The notes beneath the pieces are model-generated. The model saw only the letters and a program-made list of their open reading frames with translations, did no database searches and had not been told where the DNA came from. Of a stretch of 10,854 nt of DNA, positions 6,109 to 10,854 are shown piece by piece. The translations under genes and the position numbers were made by a program. The DNA lies in contig JAICKM010000175.1 in the NCBI GenBank assembly GCA_025927935.1, positions 1 to 10,854 on the forward strand, given 5' to 3'. Every line of letters starts with the position of its first letter. The first letter of the stretch is position 1. This DNA is from Chloroflexia bacterium. Lineage in GTDB: Bacteria > Chloroflexota > Chloroflexia > QHBQ01 > JADMIH01.

Positions 6109-7629
6109 TCACTGGGGTGGTAACTCGGTCTCCGTGGTCGTATACGGCATGAGACCGGCGGTGGCCGGCGTGCCGTAGTTCACGTACACCGTCTTCTTAC
6201 GGAAGTAGTGGTCGAAGCCGTGCCGGCCGTCGTCCCCGCCCATCCCGCTCAGCCGGTAGCCGGTATGGAAGCCCTGGAACTGCTCCGGCCCGATGCGGTT
6301 GATATAGACTTCGCCGAAGCGGATGGCCTGCACCGCGCGCATTATCCGCTTGAGGTCGTCCGTGAACAGGTACGCGGTCAGGCCGTACTTGCTGTCATTG
6401 GCGAGGGCAATCGCTTCCTCGAAATCGTCAAAGGCCATGACCGGCGAGATCGGGCCGAAGATCTCCTGCTGCATAATGTCCATATCGTTGCGCACGTTGG
6501 TCAGCACCGTCGGGGCGTACCAGAAGCCGCGCTGGAACTCGTCCCCGGCGGGCCGTTTGCCGCCCAGGGCGACCTGCGCGCCCTGCTCCTGCGCGCGGGC
6601 CACCATGCGTTCCAGCTTTTCCAGTTCCATCAGGTTGACCTTGGGACCAAGATCGATGTCGGTGCGCATGGGGTTGCCGAGCCGGAGCTTGCCGGCGGCG
6701 GCGACGTAGCGTTCCACGAACTGGTCGTACACGCGGCGCTGGACGTAGGTGCGCTCATTGCAGGTACAGACCTGGCCGCAGTTGACAAAGCGGGCATGGA
6801 GCGCGTTGCGCACGGCGAGGTCCAGGTTTGCATCGTCCATGACGATGAACGGCGCCTTGCCGCCAAGCTCCAGCGAGACGACGGTGATATTCTCCGCCGC
6901 GGCAGCCAGGATCTGGCGGCCCGCCCGCACTGAGCCGGTGACGGTGACAAGCTGCGTGATCTCGTCCCGCACCAGTGCGTCGCCCACGACCGTCCCGGCC
7001 CCGGTGACGACGTTGACCACCCCAGGCGGGACCCCCGCCTCCTCACAGATTTTCGCCAGGGCCAGGGCGCTGAGCGGCGTGTCTTCGTGGGGTTTGACGA
7101 CGATCGTGTTGCCCGCCATAAGCGCGGGGCCGACTTTGCGGGCGAAGAGCGCCGCGGGGTAGTTCCAGGGGATAATGCCGACGACCACGCCGAAGGGCAC
7201 GCTGCGAATCCAGATGTCCTCGTTCTTGTTGTCCGAGGCGACGATCTCGCCCAGCGGGGCACGGGCAAACGAGGTGAAATACTCGAAGAACCCCGCGGCG
7301 CCGGCGATCTCGCCGCGCGCCTCCACTAGCGGCTTGCCCTGCTCCTGGACGACCAGGCGGGCCAGGCGCTCGGCGTCCGCGTTGATGCGCTCCACGATCC
7401 GCCGTACATAGGCGGCGCGTTCCACTCCGGTCAGGGCTTCCCAGGCCGGTTGCGCCGCTTGGGCGGCCTCTAAGGCGGCGCGGGCATCCTCGCGGGTGCC
7501 TTCCGGCACCACGGCAAAGGCTTCCCCGGTGGCCGGGTTCAAGACGGGGCGCGTGCGCCCGTCGCCGGAGTCGCGCCACTCGGCGCCGATGCGCATCTGA
7601 TACGTTGCTGGGTCCGTGCCGGTGGTCAT
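6109..7629 (-). CDS. NAD-dependent aldehyde dehydrogenase, AldA (lactaldehyde/glycolaldehyde dehydrogenase)-like
   Basis: A 506-residue full-length aldehyde dehydrogenase. Visible motifs: PWNYP with the oxyanion-hole Asn N156, VVKPHEDTP (K179, with an acid at 182 as in NAD-preferring enzymes), the general-base Glu in LELGGKAP (E254), the nucleophile in NCGQVC (C288), EIFGP near 390, and a C-terminal INR...QGFHTGYRLSGMGGDDGRHG segment. That last segment and the VCTC around the nucleophile closely resemble E. coli AldA as I remember it, which oxidises L-lactaldehyde and glycolaldehyde to the acids. This fits a pathway in which a 2-keto-3-deoxy sugar acid is split to pyruvate and a small aldehyde. 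The start has an excellent AAAGGAGG 8 bases upstream, overlapping the TAA stop of the SDR gene. A semialdehyde substrate remains possible. Confidence 0.92.
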   Translation of the reverse strand: MTTGTDPATYQMRIGAEWRDSGDGRTRPVLNPATGEAFAVVPEGTREDARAALEAAQAAQPAWEALTGVERAAYVRRIVERINADAERLARLVVQEQGKPLVEARGEIAGAAGFFEYFTSFARAPLGEIVASDNKNEDIWIRSVPFGVVVGIIPWNYPAALFARKVGPALMAGNTIVVKPHEDTPLSALALAKICEEAGVPPGVVNVVTGAGTVVGDALVRDEITQLVTVTGSVRAGRQILAAAAENITVVSLELGGKAPFIVMDDANLDLAVRNALHARFVNCGQVCTCNERTYVQRRVYDQFVERYVAAAGKLRLGNPMRTDIDLGPKVNLMELEKLERMVARAQEQGAQVALGGKRPAGDEFQRGFWYAPTVLTNVRNDMDIMQQEIFGPISPVMAFDDFEEAIALANDSKYGLTAYLFTDDLKRIMRAVQAIRFGEVYINRIGPEQFQGFHTGYRLSGMGGDDGRHGFDHYFRKKTVYVNYGTPATAGLMPYTTTETELPPQ

Positions 7630-7643
7630 TGCCGGGGCCTCCT

Positions 7644-8405
7644 TTAACGGGCAGTCAGGCCGCCGTCGATCACCAGGCCCGTGCCGGTGATAAACGCGGC
7701 GTCATCGGAAACCAGGTAGAGCGCGGCGGCGGCGATCTCTTCGGGCGTGCCGAGGCGCCCCAGCGGCTGGCGCGCGACCAGGGCTTGCCGGGCGGCCACC
7801 GGGTCGTCGGCCTGCTGGAGCAGCCGCCCGACCCACGGCGAGTCCACTGTCCCCGGACAAAGACAATTCACCCGGATACCCTGCTCCACATACTCGACGG
7901 CTACTTGCCGGGTGAGCGCGATCACCGCGCCTTTGCTGGCCGAATAGGAGGCCCGCTTGGGCAGACCGACCATCCCGGCCACCGAGGCCGTATTGACAAT
8001 CACGCCGCCGCCCTGCGCCAGCATGTGCGGGATGGCATATTTGCAGCCCAGGTAGACGCTCTTGACATTCACCGTCATCACCCGGTCCCACTCATCCGGC
8101 TCGCATTCGACCACGTCGGTGGTCGATCCGATGCCCGCGTTGTTGCAGAGGATGTCGATGCGCCCAAACGCGGCGATGGCCTGGTCGATCATGGCGCGCA
8201 CCTGATCGGGCCGGCTGACATCCACGGCGAACGCCCGGCACGTGCCGCCTGCCTCCGTGACCATGCGCGCTGTTTCCTGGGCCGCATTCTCGTTCACATC
8301 CGCAGCCAGGATGCGCGCGCCCTCGCCGGCAAACAGGCGCACCATGGCCTGCCCGATGCCCGATCCCGCGCCGGTAATGACGGCTATGCGCTGTTCCAGC
8401 TTCAT
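7644..8405 (-). CDS. classical SDR-family NAD(H) oxidoreductase, probably acting on a sugar acid
   Basis: A 253-residue classical short-chain dehydrogenase. It shows the cofactor motif TGAGSGIG (11-18), D36 at the end of beta-2 (NAD preference), NNAG (88-91), N113, S141, and the catalytic YSASK (Y154, K158), then CPGTVDSPW (183-191). The reading frame is open further upstream, to an ATG at 8474, but AAAGGAG at 8411-8417 sits 5 bases before the ATG at 8405 and the usual SDR N terminus begins there; the extra 23 codons fall in the repeat-containing gap. Next to an acid-sugar dehydratase, it most likely oxidises or reduces a 2-keto-3-deoxy sugar acid, as the 2-keto-3-deoxy-L-fuconate dehydrogenases do. 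The PGTVDSPW stretch also recalls that group, but this is from memory. It lies 14 bases before the aldehyde dehydrogenase gene. Confidence 0.9.
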   Translation of the reverse strand: MKLEQRIAVITGAGSGIGQAMVRLFAGEGARILAADVNENAAQETARMVTEAGGTCRAFAVDVSRPDQVRAMIDQAIAAFGRIDILCNNAGIGSTTDVVECEPDEWDRVMTVNVKSVYLGCKYAIPHMLAQGGGVIVNTASVAGMVGLPKRASYSASKGAVIALTRQVAVEYVEQGIRVNCLCPGTVDSPWVGRLLQQADDPVAARQALVARQPLGRLGTPEEIAAAALYLVSDDAAFITGTGLVIDGGLTAR

Positions 8406-8429
8406 ACCCACTCCTTTACGCTTATCGCT

Positions 8430-8532
8430 GATTAGCAGCGGGCCGGTTTCAAATCGGCCCCTACACCACAGCATTGCCGCGGATGAGCAGTTTTGATTAG
8501 CGGCAGGCCGGTTTGAAACACGCCCCTACACC
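8430..8532. repeat. two direct copies of a 38-bp near-palindromic repeat
   Basis: Copy 1 (8430-8467) and copy 2 (8495-8532) align without gaps with 6 mismatches. Both begin GATTAGC and end CCCCTACACC. Copy 1 contains a near-perfect 21-base palindrome at 8440-8460 (GGGCCG, TTT, centre, AAA, CGGCCC, with one G-T pair), which as RNA would form a stable hairpin on either strand. Copy 2 keeps the GTTTGAAAC core, but its outer arms pair poorly. They fill the 149-base gap between the dehydratase stop (8555) and the SDR start (8405). Dispersed intergenic repeats of this general GTAGGGGC type are known in several bacterial genomes. A local role as a partial terminator or processing site is possible. 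Confidence 0.75.
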
Positions 8533-8554
8533 GCGGAATGGCCGGGGCCGGCTA

Positions 8555-9742
8555 CTAGAACCGATGTTGCTCGATGCGATAATGATCTATCGTGGCCTGG
8601 TTTAGTTTGACGCCGAGGCCCGGACGATCCGGCAGGCGCACCTGGCCCGTGCCATCCACCTCCGGCAGATCCTCGAATAGCTCGGAGCGGAGCGCGTTCG
8701 GGTTCTGGTCCCATTCGAGCCAGCTCCCGTTGGGCAGCGAGGCGATAAAGTGCATATTGGCGATGGTGCTCACCGCCGACGAGAAGACATGGGGGATAAC
8801 CGGCAGATCATACGCCTGGGCTAACGCGGCGATCTTGCGCGACTCGGTGATGCCGCCCGACCAGATCACATCCGGCTGGACGATGTCCACGGCATGATGG
8901 GCGATCAGGTTGCGGAAGCCGGGTAGGCCGCTCTCGGTCTCATAGCCCGACACAGGCGTCACAAGCTGGTGGGCCACCAGCGCGGAGCCGTCGAGGTCTT
9001 CGGTCGCCACCGGCTCCTCCAGCCAGTAGATGTCCTGATCCTCCACCGCGCGCATGAACTTGAGCGCTAGCGAGGGGGTCCAGGCGTTATTGGCGTCAAT
9101 CGCCAGCTTGATGCCCGGTCCTATCGCCCGGCGGGCCGCCTGCACTCGCGCCACGTCTTCCTCGAAACTCACGGGGGCGTAGTCGGCGGCGGGCATTTCG
9201 CGCAGGGGGTTCAAGAGGGCGTCGGGCTGGCGGCCCACTTTGATCTTCACGCACCGGAAGCCCCGCTCCGCGTAACCGCCGACTTCCTCGGCCAGCGCGT
9301 GCGAGTCCTTGTCCTGAGCATAAAACCCGGCGGAGGCATAGACCGGCAGCGTGTCCCGGTAGCCGCCCAGCAGCCGGTAGAGCGGCGTGCCTGTGGCCTG
9401 GCCGATGAGATCCCAGAGAGCGATATCGATCCCGCTGATCGCCATCATCAACATGCCGCGCCGCCCGCGTTGCTGGGCGCGGGTCGCCATCATCTGCCAG
9501 AGCTTCTCGACCCGAAATGGGTCCTGGCCCAGGATCGTCCGGCGTAATTCGCCGGAAATGAGCGACTCGGTGCTCTCCAGAAACCCGCCATAGGCCGCCG
9601 CCTCGCCCAGCCCCACCAGCCCGTCGTCGGTGTGGACCAGCACCAGCAGGGCGGGCCGGTCGGGCATGTAGTGGATGGCATCGGCCATCGGCACGGGCAT
9701 GGGACAGCGCAACTTGATCGTCGTGACGTCGGTGATAATCAT
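8555..9742 (-). CDS. enolase-superfamily (mandelate racemase group) acid-sugar dehydratase
   Basis: A 395-residue enolase-superfamily enzyme. The N-terminal capping domain spans about 1-125. The barrel carries KIK (K166, K168) at the end of strand 2, metal ligands D216 (AIDANNAW), E242 (WLEEP) and E268 (SGYETESG), and the D291/H318 dyad (QPD, IPHVF). This is the mandelate-racemase subgroup layout, in which bases on both faces of the site abstract an alpha proton from a Mg-bound carboxylate. Most members dehydrate aldonic acids to 2-keto-3-deoxy acids. A loop of about 20 residues after KIKVG (about 171-192) may shape substrate choice. The exact sugar acid cannot be read from the sequence; L-fuconate, L-rhamnonate, galactonate and pentonate types are candidates. 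The start has GAGG 6 bases upstream and lies 14 bases after the iclR-type gene. Confidence 0.92.
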   Translation of the reverse strand: MIITDVTTIKLRCPMPVPMADAIHYMPDRPALLVLVHTDDGLVGLGEAAAYGGFLESTESLISGELRRTILGQDPFRVEKLWQMMATRAQQRGRRGMLMMAISGIDIALWDLIGQATGTPLYRLLGGYRDTLPVYASAGFYAQDKDSHALAEEVGGYAERGFRCVKIKVGRQPDALLNPLREMPAADYAPVSFEEDVARVQAARRAIGPGIKLAIDANNAWTPSLALKFMRAVEDQDIYWLEEPVATEDLDGSALVAHQLVTPVSGYETESGLPGFRNLIAHHAVDIVQPDVIWSGGITESRKIAALAQAYDLPVIPHVFSSAVSTIANMHFIASLPNGSWLEWDQNPNALRSELFEDLPEVDGTGQVRLPDRPGLGVKLNQATIDHYRIEQHRF

Positions 9743-9756
9743 CAGCTACCTCGCTT

Positions 9757-10515
9757 TCAGTCAGGGACGTAGCCCAGGGCGGTCGAGATCTGGCGGGCGG
9801 CGGCGGCGACCCGGCGCCCGAACTGTTCCTCGTGAGGCAGCACCCGCGCGACCGGCCCCGCCATGCTGACGGCAGCAATCGTCGCGCCGCTGTAGTCACG
9901 GACGGGCGCGGCAACGCAGGCCAGACCCTCTTCGACCTCCTCGTGATCCGTCGCGTAGCCGCGCTCGCGGACTTCAACAAGCTGCGCCAGCAGTACTTCG
10001 GGATCGGTAATCGTGTGGGGAGTCATGGCGGGCAGCCCGGCCTGCCGCAGCAGGGCGAGGGCCTCGGCGACCGGCAGCCCGGCGAGGAGCGCCTTGCCCA
10101 ACCCGGTGCAATGTAGCGGGCGCCGGCTGCCCAGGCGGGCTGTTGTGCGGATCGCATATTGCCCCTCTTGCTTGAGCAGGTAGACGACCTGGGCATCGTC
10201 GAGCACCGCCAGGAAGGCGGATTCGCCTGTCTCCGCCACCAGATCGCGCAAGCAAGGCGGCGCTACGCGGGTGACATCCAGCGTGCCCAGCGCCGAGATG
10301 CCGAGTTGCACCGCCGCCACCCCAATGCTGTACTTATCGGTAAGCGCGTTCTGGTGGACAAAGCCGGCCTGGGTCAGCGTTTCCAGCAAACGGTAGGTCG
10401 TACTTGGACTCCAGGCAAACGTGCCGGCCAGGGGGCGGACTCCATGTTCGCCGGGATGCCGCGCCAGATATTGCAGCAGGGCGAGAGCGCGTTCGACACT
10501 GGATTGGGTTGCCAT
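9757..10515 (-). CDS. IclR-family transcriptional regulator of the catabolic operon
   Basis: A 252-residue protein of normal IclR length. It has an N-terminal winged helix-turn-helix (about 5-65; recognition region near SPSTTYRLLETLTQAGFV) followed by an effector-binding domain (about 75-250) with LHCTGLGKALLAGLP, RGYATDHEEVEEGLACVAAPVRD and a Gly/Ala-rich VSMAGPVARV segment. IclR proteins bind DNA as dimers or tetramers and release or remodel binding when a small carboxylate, often a pathway intermediate, binds. It is the first gene of the operon and is transcribed from a promoter whose -10 lies inside an IclR-type box, so it should repress itself, the operon and the divergent gene. GAGGGAG lies 8 bases before the ATG. 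The ligand is probably a sugar acid or keto-deoxy acid. Confidence 0.93.
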   Translation of the reverse strand: MATQSSVERALALLQYLARHPGEHGVRPLAGTFAWSPSTTYRLLETLTQAGFVHQNALTDKYSIGVAAVQLGISALGTLDVTRVAPPCLRDLVAETGESAFLAVLDDAQVVYLLKQEGQYAIRTTARLGSRRPLHCTGLGKALLAGLPVAEALALLRQAGLPAMTPHTITDPEVLLAQLVEVRERGYATDHEEVEEGLACVAAPVRDYSGATIAAVSMAGPVARVLPHEEQFGRRVAAAARQISTALGYVPD

Positions 10516-10569
10516 ACAACAGGCTCCCTCGCGCCGCCCGCATGTGCGGCGCGGTATTTCGGGCGAAGA

Positions 10570-10592
10570 TGGAACAGTGTTTCAGAGTGTAG
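10570..10592. promoter_or_regulatory. IclR-type operator, left copy
   Basis: A 23-bp site, exactly repeated in inverted orientation at 10675-10697. It contains the imperfect palindrome TGGAACAGTGTTTCA (10570-10584), close to the TGGAAATNATTTCCA pattern of the E. coli IclR box. The site covers the -10 element and probable start site of the regulator's own promoter, so binding should block transcription. Confidence 0.85.
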
Positions 10593-10614
10593 GCCATCCC
10601 ACGCCTCTTGTCAA
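10586..10614 (-). promoter_or_regulatory. promoter of the IclR-dehydratase-SDR-ALDH-GMC operon
   Basis: On the minus strand TTGACA (complement of 10609-10614), 17 bases, then TACACT (complement of 10586-10591). The hexamers and spacing are identical to those of the divergent promoter. The predicted start is near 10579, giving a leader of about 64 nt before the regulator gene. The operator overlaps the -10. Confidence 0.85.
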
Positions 10615-10652
10615 GCACTTGCCGGCACGTCCGCGAATTTTGCCAATGGATA

Positions 10653-10681
10653 TTGACAAAACGGCAGCAATGCTCTACACT
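10653..10681 (+). promoter_or_regulatory. divergent promoter reading out of the window
   Basis: TTGACA (10653-10658), 17 bases, then TACACT (10676-10681). It is the mirror image of the operon promoter. The start is expected near 10688. The two -35 boxes are 38 bases apart; the stretch between them contains an 8-bp palindrome, TGCCGGCA (10620-10627), of unknown meaning. Confidence 0.85.
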
Positions 10682-10697
10682 CTGAAACACTGTTCCA
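10675..10697. promoter_or_regulatory. IclR-type operator, right copy (inverted)
   Basis: The exact reverse complement of the 23-bp site at 10570-10592, with the box TGAAACACTGTTCCA at 10683-10697. It covers the -10 and predicted start of the divergent promoter. Two identical sites, about 105 bp apart, about ten helical turns, would also suit a tetramer bridging both promoters. Confidence 0.85.
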
Positions 10698-10721
10698 CAT
10701 CGCCACCATGCGTCGATGTGG
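10695..10721 (+). promoter_or_regulatory. hairpin near the 5' end of the divergent transcript
   Basis: CCACATCG (10695-10702) and CGATGTGG (10714-10721) form an 8-bp perfect stem with an 11-base loop, starting about 7 nt into the predicted plus-strand RNA. It may protect the RNA or contribute to regulation. No U run follows, so it is not a terminator. Confidence 0.45.
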
Positions 10722-10842
10722 GGGCACGGCAACGGGGCATCCGGATCGCCAGAGAGGAGGAACACGGTCGAGTAAAGAAAAGCTTACCGGGGTACAGCGT
10801 GTGAGGTTGCACTTTTTCTAGAGACGAATATTGGCTCTACCC

Positions 10843-10850
10843 AAAGGAGG
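10843..10850 (+). promoter_or_regulatory. Shine-Dalgarno sequence of a divergent gene starting beyond the window
   Basis: AAAGGAGG lies four bases from the right edge, downstream of the plus-strand promoter, with no start codon left in the window. It matches the sites before the SDR and aldehyde dehydrogenase genes. The coding start should fall within about 10 bases past the end. The leader 10688-10854 contains no convincing small gene. Confidence 0.75.
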
Positions 10851-10854
10851 AACC

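Noticed and set aside
5181..6152. 323-codon open frame on the plus strand
   Set aside because: Antisense to the GMC gene and running into the aldehyde dehydrogenase gene; no recognisable domain.
8406..8474. N-terminal extension of the SDR by 23 residues
   Set aside because: The frame is open, but AAAGGAG precedes the ATG at 8405 at good spacing, and the extension translates the intergenic repeat.
8495..8532. Start of a CRISPR array or tRNA
   Set aside because: Only two diverged near-palindromic units with one short spacer; no cloverleaf and no further units.
10753..10779. Small gene after the AGAGGAGG sequence
   Set aside because: No ATG, GTG or TTG lies at usable distance, and a TAA follows shortly after.

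Overview
This is a GC-rich bacterial window. Every recognisable gene lies on the minus strand, except one gene that appears to start just past the right edge on the plus strand. There are no RNA genes, IS elements or CRISPR arrays. The gene content suggests a free-living heterotroph, possibly Chloroflexota: a sugar-acid catabolic operon under an IclR regulator, a nitrile-hydratase-leader-like (NHLP) peptide precursor, and dispersed near-palindromic repeats. That placement is an inference, since no phylogenetic marker is present.

Right part (about 3828-10854): a catabolic operon read leftwards. Its order is an IclR-family repressor, an enolase-superfamily acid-sugar dehydratase, a 149-base gap holding two copies of a 38-bp repeat, a short-chain dehydrogenase, an AldA-like aldehyde dehydrogenase, and a GMC oxidoreductase fused to a gluconate-dehydrogenase subunit 3-like domain. 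Downstream genes are tightly packed (14-base and 7-base gaps, with Shine-Dalgarno sequences overlapping the previous stop). Upstream lies a symmetric divergent promoter region: two TTGACA-17-TACACT promoters back to back, each with its -10 inside one copy of an identical 23-bp inverted operator. Each operator contains an IclR-type TGGAAC-AGT-GTTTCA box. The plus-strand promoter drives a leader of about 165 nt ending in AAAGGAGG at the window edge, so a divergent gene, perhaps a transporter or another pathway enzyme, should begin within about 10 bases of the edge. A plausible scheme is sugar or alcohol oxidation (GMC), dehydration of the aldonate (dehydratase), redox of the 2-keto-3-deoxy acid (SDR), and oxidation of an aldehyde such as lactaldehyde or glycolaldehyde (AldA-like). 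No aldolase or hydrolase is visible here.

Left part (15-3681): a compact three-gene cassette with its own promoter (TTGACA-17-TAGGAT), which looks like a RiPP (ribosomally made, modified peptide) system. It encodes an LpxL-like acyltransferase homologue whose HX4D/E motif lacks the acidic residue, a 77-residue NHLP-type precursor with a single lysine near its C terminus and no cysteine, and a 703-residue membrane protein that joins two cyclic-nucleotide-binding domains, a PqqD-like recognition domain and an M50 (site-2-protease type) metallopeptidase. This is the most novel part of the window: a candidate lipidated peptide with a processing or export protein that may be gated by a cyclic nucleotide.
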